Assembly: GCA_034440575.1 (NCBI GenBank)
Contig: JAOTOL010001321.1
Coordinates: 248,001 to 312,000, forward strand
Origin: Imbricaverruca yamaguchii
Lineage: Eukaryota > Arthropoda > Thecostraca > Neoverrucidae
Reading direction: 5' to 3'
Length of the DNA stretch: 64,000 nt
In this document: piece by piece, positions 1-12,596 of the stretch
Numbering within the stretch: the first letter of the stretch is position 1
Layout: the number at the start of each line of letters is the position of its first letter
Program-made: the position numbers and the translations under genes
Notes under the pieces: generated by a model
What the model was told of the DNA's origin: nothing
Database searches by the model: none
What the model saw: the letters and a program-made list of their open reading frames with translations, nothing else

Positions 1-3000
1 CTTGGACAGTGACCTTACTCAGGTTGACTGTCATCCAAGACTTTCCCAAACAGTCCCAAAAGGAAGTGGTCATAGGCGGATTCCGTAATTATCATTTTTC
101 CGCAAGTGTTGGAAGAATTCGTAAAGCGGGCGGGTGATGTCGCTTTTTTATATGCAGAGCGTTTTTGGCTGAAAAATGCGCTGAGTGGGAGGGGATGCAC
201 TCTAACCGTCATGAAGGGACGCTGTTCCCCAGGCGCAGGGCCCCAACTTTCTATGGAGCGGGGCACATTCCTCCAGGGATGCCCTTCTATCCGCCCCTGA
301 ATGTGGCGGATGAAATGAGACAGCCTGGAAGATACCAAATTAACAAGAATAGCTCCTAAGATAAACGTCTTGTCCTCGCCTTCTCGAAGGTTGAGGCAAA
401 AATCAAGTTTCTTGTCGACTTAGGCTAGGGCGACTCACTAACATCGATAAGGTGCCTAGAGAAGACCACTATGCCCACGTCGCGATCCGCATCAGAGCGT
501 TCGCCACGCTTCGCTGTCGTATCAATCCGGAGCTCGAAGAAAACGTAGAGAACTGCTCCGGTCCAACCACGCGCGAGCAGGTTTGAACGATATTCTATGC
601 TTTCCAGAAGTTTCACAGGCGGTTGAATACGACGATCTGTTCCGCTTTGTGGCAAGTATGAAATTCGGTAAAGTTGAGTATTTTAACCTCATCAGCAATG
701 TATCTGATGACTGGCACTGTATAGCTGAAGCGGTTGAAGTAACCCAAAGCCGAAACAACCAACCAACCAACCTGAAGCCGGATACTTAATTACAAGCTGA
801 CAAACACACGTTTTCGACTGCTAACAAATTGTTCTGTTCTCTGTCTGCAGCAGGTGGGGCAGGAATATCTTCGGCGTGCCTAATTAGTTATGTGGGTTTT
901 AGGGCACACCGACCATGATGATCCTATAGCAAACATCATTCGGCATGCATGAACACAAACCATCTTACCAGAATGAGAAATATGCCACAAGCTGATCTCA
1001 TATACCTACCTTGAATGTGATCGTCACAAGTACAAGTTTTGGATGTAGACTGAACAGGAAACCAATGAAAGCTGGGTATCTGCTCCTTCACCCATGCCTG
1101 TGTGTTTAATTTCCACTTCACTAAAGTTATTAAATTTCACTGAATTTGATACTTCGATTTAAGTCCACGTTGACGATGGAAGGGGGAACGGGCAGTGCAA
1201 AAAAAAACCATTAACATCATCGCCAGAATTTTTTTAAAGGTTGATGGAGGGTGTATGCATTGGAGGCCAAGGGGTCTAGTCGGCAACAACATTGATATTT
1301 CTCGTATATTTACGTAGTCTCCTGGTTAGAAGAGCAGTGCATCCAACTCAATGAGTAGCATACAGGCATGTTCTAGCTCGTTTCAGACATGGTTTACGTT
1401 ATTGGGTGTGTACTTCTCGTTAGTCTCCTCGTTAGTGGATTGCCAACATATGCACTTTAACGTGGTGTTGATTGTTGAGAATAGTACAGGACAGTTTGTA
1501 CATGTTTCCCGGTGGGCTTTTTCTCAGTAACTCCCAGCTCAGCCCCTGTGGCTTTCGCCACTTGTAAAATGTGTATATATTTATTTCGGTGCAAAATACT
1601 GTGAAACATCAACACATGATTATCATTGAAGGTGACAGCCATGAACGAAGGAGTTCTCAACACAAAATGCATCTAAAAATTGGCATTGCGTAAAAAAATG
1701 CATTGTATAGGTCCAATAAACATTCAGGAGTTCTTACATGGACTTTGGGCATAGTCTGGCAATCAGGACCCAGATTGCCAAGCATGACACATTTTGACAA
1801 GATATTGCATGTGCAGTCATCCATTTGGGAATGCATTCAGGTGTCCAGGTTTGTAAGTTATGCAGATCCTCATGGGCATGCATTATATAGTAGTCTTGAA
1901 AACAGTCTTGTCATCTGTACAATTATATAAATTGTGAGAATGCCTCGGATGGCATGGGTTCTCAGGACTGCAACAAATATTTTTAGGTGTGCATTGTGCA
2001 TGAACCTACCACATTTCAAGTCTGAATCATGGAGCTCTCAACAATGGTGAACTCATGGTGTACCAGGATTTTAAAATGTGTCGTATTAAGCAGCTCCTGT
2101 AATTTTTCCAAGAGCAAAAACAAATCTCTCCTCGTCGTTTCTTTCCGTTCCTTCAAATCAACGCAACCGGTCTTTGGTTTGGCCATATTTTATCAGGCTT
2201 GACCAGAAAACTAGTAGCTGCGTATCGGACAGTGGTGAAGCCGTGGGGCCCAGACCCCACCTGGCATTTATCTTGGTGATGTTCGACCCCAACTGGAAAA
2301 GCGGATCTTAACACAGTTTGAATCTAGATATGTGCCACTTTTCATTTTCGTATTCTGACCGAGCGCTGGTGAAAACGTCTCGCGGCGGCAAAGAAAACGT
2401 CTGCATTTCGTTCAGAATGTTTCCGTCCGCACGAAATATGGGTCAATCACACAAGGTGACGGTCCATTTGCAACACTTTGTTGGATCCGAACACGCCCGT
2501 AATTTTGCAAGCGAGCTTTATTGCGCTTTTCATACAATTCTGACAGCTACTGACTACCATCATTTGCTGGAGCAAGAACCATTGCACACTAGCATGATGA
2601 AGAGGCAGTTTTCATTTTTTTACTCATGCAGCACAGTGTTGAGCAATTTTCCTTCTTATTGCAGCTTGCACTATCCTAACCAGGGAGACAATATCTCGGG
2701 AATATTGTTACAATTGTCCCATGATGGTGTTACAACTGACCCCAGGTGCCGGGTCTATCGTAACAGCGGAGGAAGAGACATAATATACTGCGCAATTGTA
2801 AGGTTCAAAGATGGATCTTCAATTAAATTACGAGAGTGATATAGGAAACCACAAGTATGTATTCATCATGCTGATCACAATGACTTATTGAATCACTGAC
2901 ACTGACACAGATACATGCAAAGACGCAGATACAGACACAGGTGCAGACACAAACACACATACTGACATACACACACACTCGTACATTTTTTTCGTGATAA

Positions 3001-3264
3001 TTTAAAAGTGCACTTCTTGTTGTTGTCTTCTTGTCTTGAACTGTCTTATCGGAGGTCCAAATCGCATGTGTCACGTGAGGTTCATTGCGCATGTGATTGA
3101 TGATTTTATTAGTTAAATGTTGATTGGAAAGCCTTGTGCGCCGACGAATAAAATGACCGAAAAATATGAAATATGGCGAAAAGGCATTAATTTATACATT
3201 AATTAAAGTCTTATTGTCACTGATAATCAAAACAGTCAAGTAGCCAAAATAATAGAGCAGGTTT
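1..3264. other. Stretch with no recognisable gene
   Basis: Open frames here are short and show no motif I recognise. The longest is a 173-codon plus-strand frame at 2318-2839; its amino-acid pattern matches no family known to me, and a frame of that length is expected by chance in 64 kb of this composition. A degenerate CA/GA-rich simple tract lies at about 2893-2982. The first 350 bases have a minus-strand open frame (15-338) that I also cannot assign. Confidence 0.6.
2893..2982. repeat. Degenerate CA-rich simple repeat
   Basis: Interrupted runs of ACACAC with CAGA and CATA variants are visible over about 90 bases. It is an ordinary aged microsatellite. The translated Cys/Val-rich minus frame across it is an artefact of the repeat. 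Confidence 0.8.
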
Positions 3265-5360
3265 GTCAAAGTGTAAGACGACCGGTGGCGTACCGAAGGT
3301 GAGAGCTAAGGGGTGATGACCCCCTAAGAGGTTGTGGGCCCTAAAGAAACGCGCCGTGGTTCGGAAAAATTGCGCCAGGTGCCCTAACAATCCAGCTGGG
3401 GCCCCAAAAATGCGCACTGATGCCCCTGAATATCATATTGGAGGCCCAAAAAGTCGAACAGTGGTCCCTGAAAATGATGTTGGAGGCTCTCAAAATCACA
3501 CCAAGGCCCTTGAAAATCACATTGTGTTCCAAAACCGTACTGGGGCCCCTACAAATCACATTGGGGGCCAGAAAAGCTAGCAGTGGCCCCGGAAAATGAC
3601 ACTGGGCGCCCAAAAGATAGCACACGGACCCCAAAATCACATTGGGTGCTCGCTTGGGGGCTTCAAAGGTTCGCATCTGAGCCCGCCAAATTGACACTAG
3701 GCCCAGATATTGTGCCCGGGCTCAAGAAAATCCCGACGAAGGCTCCATTATGACCAGATCTCTGAAAATCACGCTCAGCCTGGGGGCATCAAAAAGTATC
3801 GTCCGGGCCCCTGAAAATCGCGTTATGGGCCACGAGCAACGGACAAAATGATGCCAAAAAGCTCTCGTTGCCAAGCTTTTCGAAACCGACGAAACGCAAA
3901 AACAGTCAGGATATGGAAAATCATTATCGGGTTCTAGCAATCGCCCCAAAAGCCACCAAAATCTGTTGGGTTCCCAAGACGTGACGTGGCCATCAAAACT
4001 CGCGCCAGGGATCCCAACAAATAACCACGGGACGCAAACAAAATCGCACTTAGGGCCAAAAGTTTCCCGCCGCTGCCATCGAAAATCTCATTGGGGCAAA
4101 AACAAAAGTAGCGCCGAAGCCCCACAAGTCGTAGTTGGCTTCCCAAAAATCAGTTCCTACCTGGAATGTTACTCGCAACAGGAACCCGAAAAATCGTACC
4201 GGGGCCAAAAAATATCGTACAGGGGTTTTACAAAAATAGAACACTAGCCCAAAAATCACAAGGGGACTCCATTAAATCGACCTGAGCATCGAACAATTAA
4301 GAATATATCCAGAAATAAATTTATCCGAAGGACCTTTCTACTCTGAAAGGGTGTCATCAACTGGGAAAAAACTCCTTGAACAGCTGCAGTAGTGCACCAG
4401 AGAGGATATTGCCCCCCCCCCTCTTGTGGAGACAGACTCACAAGAATCGCGACGGGGTGCCAACAAATATTGTGCTGTCTCCCTGTAAATTCGCATCTGG
4501 TTTCAGAATTCGTGTAGGGGCAGAGTGAGTGGCAGAGTGGGCAAATGAGCAGAGTGGCAGAGTGGGCACACAAAAATCGTACCAGGCGGTCACCTGCCAA
4601 TTTGCGCCGGGGCCCGCCAAAACCGCGCTGGGGCCACGCTAAGTGTAACGAGCCCCGGGAACTCGTGCCGAGCCCCACAAATATTGTGCTCTGGAACGAA
4701 AATTCCTGTCGTTAGTCCGAATTATCCCAGTCCGGGCATCACCTATTCCCGTCTGCAAGCATAGCGTGGCTAAAACAGTGGCATCGGGGCTCGACAAAAA
4801 ATCAAGCCGGAGCCTTCCATAATATGAATATTCCGAAAAACAAATGAACGAACCAGTAAAATCGCTTTGGAGCCCAGAAATTCCACCAGATGCATTCAAA
4901 AATGGCGTACGACCCTGAAAAAAGCGTGCCAGAAGTGGAAAAATCGCAGCGGTACATAACGGCGATAATGGCGACGAAGCCCGAAAAATCAGGCCGGGAC
5001 ACGGACTGCATAAACTCAAATGAATTCACAAAAATAACGTGGAACCTAGAAAATTTGTTTTCACCGAGGGATCACTTACCTGGGCCCGAAAGGTTACACC
5101 GGAACACCCCCACAAAATAAACCGGAGTCCCAAAAATTGTGATGATGTCCCACGAACCAAATAACAGCGGTATCTTAAACGCATACGGGCTGCCGAAAAT
5201 GCACCAGGCCTTCCAAAGAGTACCAAGTCCAACAAAAAGCGGAAAGGCTTTAAAACATGCATTGGGCTCTAAATAAACACAAAGGGGCTCTAAAAAAGCC
5301 AGATAAAATGACACATGTTTATGAAAATGCACAGAGCATTCTGAAAAAGTTCACCGTAGC
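3265..5360 (+). repeat. Degenerate 21-bp minisatellite, GGGGCCCC-n-AAAATCRCA-type unit
   Basis: For about 2 kb the sequence cycles through a block of G/C (GGGGCCC or similar) followed by AAAATCGCA, AAAATCACA or a variant, then TG/GG. Cutting by eye at the G run between about 3445 and 3640 gives successive units of 18 to 22 bases, most of them 20 or 21. Units are strongly diverged, so this is old. A less regular patch with a C10 run occurs around 4265-4440. Several open frames cross the array because the period is near a multiple of three; they are not genes. The same motif in reverse complement fills 49225-50942, and a short patch lies at 24059-24245. Confidence 0.75.
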
Positions 5361-5824
5361 ATATACCGTCGGTACAATAGCGCCACCTATACTAAATCTG
5401 TGTGACGTATCCTGCCATCTGCCGAAATATTACAATTCCTCGCGACCTTCAACAAACGAAGACGTGTTATGTTCGATGTAGTATCTCAACTTGCTCAAAA
5501 TACAATAATTTCCAGGGCATTTTAATGACACCAACTGTATATTGCACTTTGGAATTGCATTAGGCCCGTCTAGTCCACTCGCAGAGTCCATCCCCGCGTG
5601 CCCGATCATCCTGCATCATGAACTGCTCTGCAGTCAGTGTTGCCACTTCAGACTCGAGTTCTGCTTAAAGCGAACAACCGGAAGAGGGATGGATGAACTC
5701 CCCGGGGATGTTAAGCGTTTTAGGGCAAACACAGCAACGGAATAAGGCCGCACAGCGATTGGTGTTGCATATCATGCACGTTTTAATGACCTGGCCTGAA
5801 ACAGAAATATCTAGTTCTTGTATG
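5361..5824. other. No feature seen
   Basis: Mixed-composition sequence between two repeat blocks. Short open frames only, with no motif or splice-flanked exon that I can support. Confidence 0.5.
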
Positions 5825-6420
5825 GCCTTAATAAGTAGCGGGCGAACGGTGTCGATCTCGCAAAGCCTTCTAAACGCCACAGTTAGAGGTAATCGATATT
5901 TGCGCAACAATATTTTTGCTACTCTAGTATTTCTCTATTCGTTGCACTTAGCTATTCGCTTGTATTGTTTATAGTGAGGCGGCCATATTGCATAAAACAT
6001 AAAGATATTAGATCTTATACGGCCTTAATGAGACATGGGCGGATGGGACGGACGTCACAGCCTTCTGAAATCCGAGATAGGATGTGTTGGCTATATTTTC
6101 CACGAAAACATTCTTGCCATTTTCGCATTTGCCTATTCGTTGCATGCAATTATTCATTTGTATTCCCTGTAGTTTGGCTGCCACAACGCCTGAAACGCAA
6201 AGAGACTCGTTCACATGCGGCAATGGCTGGCAGGCTCAGCTGACCCCGCACACACCAGACAGCTACTGGAAGAGGTAATCGATATTTCTCCTGATTCCTT
6301 TTTGAAGAGTCATGAGTCTTCTTTTCCAGTGGCCCTCTCCTTGATATTTGTGCATTTGTTTTTTTCCACATACATTTTGTCGTTTGTATCGTTCAGTCTG
6401 GCGACCACGTGGCCATAAAC
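5825..6420 (+). repeat. Three diverged tandem units of about 195 bp
   Basis: Three consecutive segments share the same landmarks in order. Each opens with GGCCTTAAT or a similar GCGGCAAT (near 5825, 6021 and 6215), has CAGCCTTCT or its equivalent, then an ATTCGTTGCA or similar T-rich middle, and ends with a TGTATTGTTTATAGT-like stretch followed by GGCGGCCA, GGCTGCCA or GGCGACCA. The first and third also share AATCGATATTT, about 387 bases apart, which is two periods. Divergence is high, so boundaries are approximate. It could be a short satellite remnant or an internal duplication of an unidentified transposon. Confidence 0.55.
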
Positions 6421-8429
6421 ATGTACATTTTGTCAGGCCAGTTGTCATTGGGATGGCGTGAGAGGGAGTTGGGAAGGGCAGACATGTTGATTTGTGCCAA
6501 TTTTCTGAACGTGCGACAATTATCTAGCATGGATGAATGGCATGAAAGGTACTGGTCAGGTGATAGAAGCATAAAACATCATATGCAAAACGATGAATCT
6601 AGGCAGCGTATCATGCACGAAGCTCAGACTACACACGTATGTCAACCGAACGATGCAATGCCACTGAAAATACAGAGCATGACTGCCTCTCTGACATCAC
6701 AGTTGTATCTGGCATTTCTCTGAATGGACGATAATGTATCCAGGACTTTCCGCATGCCGTTTCACTCTACAGGCGGTGTCGACCTGCGCGCCGCAGAACA
6801 TGCATGGTTGCGATCCCTTCTTAGCCGAGTCTCGAGATTCTCGCCTTGGCTTCGCCTCACCGTAATCATAGTTGAAGACGTTTCCAGCGATTGTGGAATC
6901 CGCGCCATAAACGTCCATGTGTCAATGATTAAAACTGTGCACATGATAAAAAACTGCCTGTCCAGATTCGGTTTGGCCGCGCGAACTTCGAGCACATATG
7001 AAAGTTAAGGCTTGTTTGTCTGGCTCGTGAACTGATATCTCCTGAATTTGTGAACTTAGAGATTCCTTGAACATTTCTAATTCATTTCAGATGCATTTGT
7101 ACGATGAGGTCCCTCCGGTCAATGTGTAAAGCTTACAGCTTCACACATTTAATTCTAACCGTATTGGGATCAGCTGAGATGTAGTCCGTCGTGAACTTGG
7201 AGCATCATCAAATAAAAACAACCATAGTGTCCATCTAGCATGGAATATCTACATCCATAGCATTCACAGTATGCACCCATAACCTGGGAATGTATATTTA
7301 TCAAAGCTGATAAACACAGATGCGTAGGTTGCGTGCAGCTCTGCAAGTTGAAATTGCCTGAGGCCTGCTTCTGGCTTCAAAGATCACCTGGTGGTCTAAA
7401 TCACCTCATAGTTCTTTGGAACACATTATTGGAAAGTGTTTCAGAGGCTAAAACTGTAGTTCGGAAAAAAATACCGACCATTTTCTTGTAACCGGGCCTG
7501 TGACCCTATGTTATGACAAATGGTTCATCTAATTTACCTCCTCAGGTCAACCGATATCAGTGTCACTGGAAAGGTCGGAATGTTGGAAAGCAATAACTAT
7601 TCTGAAGTCGATTATTTCCAAGTAATGTCCATATAATTAATGCTGAACTCGTCAAACGTTGCGGGTGGGAGAGGGGAAGCTGCCTCTTCTGCCACCGCTC
7701 CGCCACCAAGGCTCCTGCGCCCTTGACTGACACTTGTCTATTGATATCGATTATAAATTATGTTTGTCGCATTAGGATTATTTGGTCATTCCCATTAGGG
7801 ATGGTCAGGACAAAAATATGCTCAAACATTTGCTGATGGGTAGAATAATCTCTCAGCTATATTCGGGAGCGGCGATGCGAGACGGGGCTAGAAGGGTTCC
7901 AGAGCTACTGGCTGAAAAGGGTGTAGCCGGCATAACATAAAAGCAAGCTTATTAATGGCCCATGACACGGGATTGTCAACTTCGTCAATGCTGGGCAGAA
8001 GCCAACCGATGCTGGATTACGTCTATTAGCCTCCCAGGCTCTGTTCCAATTAGCAGCGGATTAAAATACCAGCTCGTCTTGTCAATTGCATTCTTCACCA
8101 AATGGTCTCCAGTGTATGGCATTAACACCATTTTCTTCGAGGTCACACATTAGTGTCGCTTCACAGGCCCAGGAATCGCTTGCATGGTATCCATGGTACA
8201 TTGATGATGTCCTTCGCGAAACATTAATCCCAACCTGTCTAACCAGGACAGGTAACCGCAAGGAACCTGAACGATTTCGTAACTTGCCATCAGTGAAGTT
8301 GGTTTTAAAAATATGCGCCTGACATATAACAGATTTGGACGACTTGCCTTGGCTTATGATTACTCCATACGATCTAGCTAATAATTACGGATTTTATGCT
8401 CTATTGAAGAGATCGTACCATAGCTTGGA
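6421..8429. other. No recognisable feature
   Basis: About 2 kb of moderate-AT sequence without open frames above 104 codons, simple repeats or TE motifs that I can recognise. The small open frames in 6409-7008 overlap on both strands and look like chance. The right edge passes into the degraded LINE near 8430. Confidence 0.5.
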
Positions 8430-8559
8430 GCCCCACAAAATGTCCGTAATTATCTCGGAGAGTTTTTACATGTCTGTATGTAAGACGATGGTGAAACTGC
8501 ACACCAAGAAAACGAGCCGCTGGTGTTGTAGGCACGTCTTGCTCATACAATCTCAATGT

Positions 8560-9990
8560 CATGTCTGGGCAGTTATGTTGACGTCGACAGAGCCGCAGCT
8601 TTCTTCGCTGTTAAAAAAAAACTTGAATCCGGTGGTACGTCCCACTTCTCAAAGCGGCAAAATGCAAGTGGCAGTTGTCGCTCCATGAGAGGAGTTGACA
8701 AACCGTGCGACCAGCTCACAAAATCGCCAGCGAAGAGAGAACATCCGATCGATTATGGGATTGAGTCACTGATGTCGTTTAAAGCACGAGAATAGAAAGA
8801 TGTGCTCAATACGCTGCCCTGAGGAATTTCCCCGAGTTGGTAGCCAATCTGAAATATGGGTGTCTATATGTACACGGAATTGTCTGCCTGTCATGAGGCT
8901 TAAAAGCATGCTCAAAGTTCCGCGGAGTCCGGATATTCGGCAGGATCACACGTCTCCTGGCGATGTAAAAAACGCTATCAATGGCGTAAAACACGGCCCC
9001 CACCACAAATGCTTGTTCTTCGCAAATCCCGTACGAATATGTCCAACCAGAACACGTGGTCTACCGTATAATGTGCACTGGTCGTTGGTTAGAATGTTTT
9101 AGGTCTAAGAACCATGTCAGTCCAAGGCTAACCATTATCTCCATTGACTTACACAATGCTGAAGTGGGCGATAGCTGATGGTAGCGAGTGTGGTCATCGC
9201 CGCTTTTACCCGGCTACAATATCGGTAGTGTGATTGCTTTCCGCCAGACAGATGGGAGACATCCACACTCTGTTGAAAATAGTGAGGAGAGCATTTCTTG
9301 CGCACGTCGGAAAGTGCTGCAACATTTCATTGTGCACTCTGTCTGGTACTTCAGACATACATTTCAAACCCTTGAGTGCGGAGAAAACTTGAGTTTTCTC
9401 AAGCTCAGCTTGAGTAAACGGCAGGATGTAGTCAAGTTGCTCAGTTGCACTAAAACTGCTCTCATTCTTTTGACACCGGGCACGGTGTTGCAGAAAGTTT
9501 GAATCAGCATGTTGACCGCGCTTCGCAATAGCATGAGCAATGTTATTGGCTACTTCTGTTGAGTCAGTTATACCGTTTCTTCTGATGCTGACGCCCGGCA
9601 GTGGGACTGAACTGAACTGATCAGAAATCACTTTCGCATGCGACCATACTTCAGATGTTGGTGTTGCTCGGCTAAGATCCCTTGCATATGCTCGCCAGGA
9701 TGAACGTTTCGTGTCACAGATTTATGCCCCTTTTGAACAATAAAATATTACACATAGTGCTGTGCTTACTGACCTCTTCGAGAGCTCACTTGCGGGCGCA
9801 GATAGGCCGTTTGCATTCCTCAGTCCACCCGGGAACTGGAATACGGCACAAAGTGCCAGAGGTGCAGGAAATTTGCATATTAGGGCATTGGAAAGTTACG
9901 ATGTAAAATATTCCAACTAGTACAGGGATTTTAAATGTTGGTTATACAAGTCATCTGTACCAGAGATTCGAAACCACTCCAATCAGCCTT
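8560..9990 (-). pseudogene. LINE ORF2 fragment: linker and N-terminal reverse transcriptase
   Basis: Minus-strand translation in 9206-9631 runs parallel to the better preserved copy: VPLPGVSIRRNGITDSTEVA, then LQHRARC, then FTQAELE, then TCARNALLTIFNRVW. In LINE ORF2 proteins this is the linker leading to RT. Farther down (9000-8800) it includes a decayed equivalent of the NKHFGAVFFDI region; the catalytic motif-A context is no longer intact. Several frame changes and stops break the reading frame. It has no function as protein; its value is as an aligned second copy. Confidence 0.8.
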
Positions 9991-9999
9991 CTTCAAATT

Positions 10000-10673
10000 C
10001 CAGCGTAACGGCCGTACTCCCAGATCTACGCATCTCCGAAAAGTCAACAATACCGGATAGTGATCAACTCCGGGCTAATCATGAACTGATCATTCGAACT
10101 GCTGAGTCAGTTCGTGGCTGGCTATACTCAAGTCCAATGCTGAAGTCCGGCTTGACGGCAGGGCCAACTGGGTGCGCGCACCCGTATTGACGAGGCAGAG
10201 TGACACGTCCAAACAAAAATCGTCCAGGATTCGGGCACTCGTGCTAATATCTCAGCAGCACCAAGCAGTGTTGCGAGCGTTTAAGTCGGAGCGTTGAAGT
10301 GGACATCGTTGAAAATGAAATAGCAGTGCTGCTGGTGGAAGCCCTATCAGTAGCCGTTTCAGCACCGTATCAGGGAACGCGATTCCTGGAGGCAGGTGTC
10401 GCGAGGCAGGTACAGGGAGCAAAGGTTTATGCGACGGTAGTCAAACATCACCTGCGCTGCGACTGCCTGCAAATATATTCGGAGGGCCAGCTCACGTGCT
10501 GTTATACTGTGGTGGATGGCAAGTAGCACGCCTCCATGTGAAATGTTTGCATCATGTGCATCGTTACGGAGCACAGTACAACGTGTGCGTTTCACTGTAT
10601 TCTCTGGTGCTAGCTTTGTCTCTTGGAGACAAGTGGCTGCAGAGTTGTGCAGACTTAAATGGTCACGAGACAA
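10000..10673 (-). pseudogene. LINE ORF2 AP endonuclease domain, decayed
   Basis: The open frame 10673-10359 contains CLQETKL, the Glu-bearing motif of APE-type LINE endonucleases, then GGVLLAIHHS and INLCSLYLPRD, which fit the core beta strands. Below 10359 other frames continue with a decayed GDFN region, ILDDFCLDVSLCLVNTGART, TSALDLSIAS and VDHYPVLLTF. The last is the family's SDHYPV catalytic segment with Ser replaced by Val. In intact elements this domain nicks target DNA for target-primed reverse transcription. Stops and frame changes make this copy inactive. Confidence 0.85.
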
Positions 10674-10687
10674 ACAAACGGAAGTCT

Positions 10688-11164
10688 TCAGATTCTCGCA
10701 GTTCCACTGCAGAATAGCCGTAAAAGGAGCCAGTTAAAATCAGCTAAGACGGTGAAATGGCCAATCGAATGGTCACGGCAACATGGTGGATCCAGGGTGG
10801 GTTTGTGACCTTCCCTAGGGCTTGCTCCGTCGATCGGGGATACCTGCCAAGGTGAAACTTGCTTCCTGCCAATGGTGGGGAATGGGCATGCCAGGACATC
10901 GCCCCAACGTGGTGTGATGGGTGGAGGGGTGTGAAATGTTTCAGCTGGAGCTGAGGAACCACCAGGTGCCGATGTGGACTGAATGGTTAGCTGAGAGGTG
11001 TAGGCTCTTGGCCGTACGGTCGGAGACGAGCTACGGCTCGCGCGCCTCACCGGTCCCAGGTCGGCGGATATTTGGCGAGCATTGACCGTTGGGTTTCGTG
11101 CCATTGATGGAGGCGTCACAAGGATACGTCGCGACGGTACACCGTAGAGGACGCGACGACACAC
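10688..11164 (-). pseudogene. LINE ORF1 (gag-like) C-terminal tail, probable
   Basis: A 158-codon minus-strand frame lies directly upstream of the endonuclease domain, where ORF1 of a two-ORF LINE ends. It is rich in Pro, Ser, Thr and Arg (for example PVRRASRSSSPTVRPRAY and SAPGGSSAP), like the low-complexity tails that follow the zinc knuckles of ORF1 proteins. No zinc knuckle is visible, so the call rests on position and composition. Neither end is a trustworthy boundary. Confidence 0.55.
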
Positions 11165-11826
11165 AGACCCTCTTCACTTGCGGATTAAGCATTCAATTTG
11201 GCATTCCATGATCGAATTAACTTACATGAACGATATCAACCAAACGTCAAGTACAGACTGAATTTGTGTACCGACTGCTGATACAATTTTCGGCTGCCAC
11301 GAGAGCATGCAGTTTATATGACAACCGCTTACATTACGATCGTGATCAAAACTATACCATTACATGCTGATACTTGATAGAGGAAATCACTCCAATACAA
11401 AACGCCAACGTTGTGTCCACAGCAAACCACGGACGCTCGTCATGGCCGGCAGAATGGTTGCCGGTTGTAGGCGATCAGGCACGTGCGACCTTTGACCTGC
11501 TGCACCAGGCTGCACTGCCCACCTCGACATGATCGGCTGGCGCCCATCGGGTCATTTGCAAAGCCTTGCAAACACGCCAGTTGCGTCAACGTTCTAACCA
11601 CTAATCACATGAGAGGATTGTAGACAATGTCTGTCACGATACCGCGCCTGCGCTTCGCTGTTACAAGACATGGTCAGCACATGTGACTTGGACTTAGGAT
11701 TAGCTTGGGCAAACCAATCGTTGGTGAGCGTTCCCAGGCAATCTCCAGCTCCACCATAACTACACAATGCCTGAACTGTCGATGTGTCCCAAAACTCATG
11801 TCTAGTTGTCTGTTTGTGTATCTCAC
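11165..11826. other. No recognisable feature
   Basis: Between the LINE relic and the first MITE. It may include unrecognised upstream LINE sequence, but I see no zinc-knuckle motif on either strand. Confidence 0.5.
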
Positions 11827-12596
11827 TTCACCCGCGCCGTCTTTCCGGTCAGATCACCCCGTCTCGAAGGGGAGTCATTATATATCCCATATAATTTATA
11901 AACTAAACACCGTACGAACATGAAAGTGATGTCATCGGGAAGTGCTCGACAGGTAGGATCTGAAAACACCACCACGTCACTATGGGGTCTATGCAATCAC
12001 AACTTGCATCATGTTCTTGGCTATGGGAGTTCATTATAGGAGACATAAAAATCAGAAACGAAAAGCAAAATTCATCATGACCTGAAAATGCTTCCCACCA
12101 ACATCGACTGTTGTAAAAGTTGCAAACTTTTAGTTTTCAACGTTCATGACGTTTTCTTTTCTAGTGGGTAGGGTGAACTGAGGAACGTTGCTTTAAGGCA
12201 TACTTTGGCCAGAAACATTGATTTTAATCATTAACGGGTAAATATGCAAAACTATTAAGTCATTACAAACGAAAACAGTCAATAATTCCTCCATTGCGTT
12301 TCGTTACATCCATAAAGATAAACAAACGCTGAAAGTTGTATTCAAATATCTTTATCCGTTAAAGCGTGACGGCTGGTTGAACATTTTTTTTTGGAGGTGG
12401 CCTCACTTGATCTTGACTCACTTGTTGACCGTAGATGACCTGACCTCAAAATGCTCACACAACATGCCAAATGGATGTGGTAAAAGGAATGCCAAATTTT
12501 GGCGTGCTACCCAATGCAATTTTTCACCATCCGCATAAAACCGTAGGCGGAGGGAGCGTAAAATGAATCCCTTCCCGAAACGTGGCTGATGGGTTG
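11827..12596 (+). mobile_element. TTAA-bounded MITE, copy A (degraded)
   Basis: It matches the other family members in order: CCCGCGCCGTC start, a TCCGGTCAGATC block, a CCCCGTCTC block, CGTACGAACATGAAAGTGATG, a central A/T-rich part, TATCTTTATCCGTTAAAGCG, GATGACCTGAC, TGCCAAATTTTGGCG and the decayed right end near 12596. The left TTAA is now TTCA and the right one is not recognisable. No coding capacity. It is probably a non-autonomous piggyBac relative, as argued for copies C, D and G. Confidence 0.7.

Larger units (their letters stand above)
8430..11164 (-). mobile_element. Degraded LINE (Jockey/I superfamily), copy 2: ORF1 tail, endonuclease, partial RT
   Basis: Read on the minus strand, the order is ORF1 C-terminal tail (11164-10688), AP-type endonuclease (10673 to about 10000), linker, then the N-terminal half of reverse transcriptase (about 9990-8430). 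It is closely related to the element at 15919-18955. Over about 104 aligned bases (8468-8571 against 17378-17481) I count 13 differences by hand, mostly transitions. Frameshifts and stops are frequent, so it is dead. Unusually for a LINE relic it keeps 5' parts and loses 3' parts: the RT thumb, RNase H and zinc-finger regions are absent beyond about 8430. A later deletion or insertion is more likely than ordinary 5' truncation. Confidence 0.85.

Noticed and set aside
2318..2839. 173-codon plus-strand ORF
   Set aside because: No recognisable domain, ordinary A/T-rich codon use, no promoter or splice context; a frame of this size is expected by chance in the window.
3332..3697. Apparent repetitive protein (GAPKMRTDAPEYHIGGPK-like)
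   Set aside because: Translation of the degenerate minisatellite with near-21-base period; the frame is lost wherever unit length changes.
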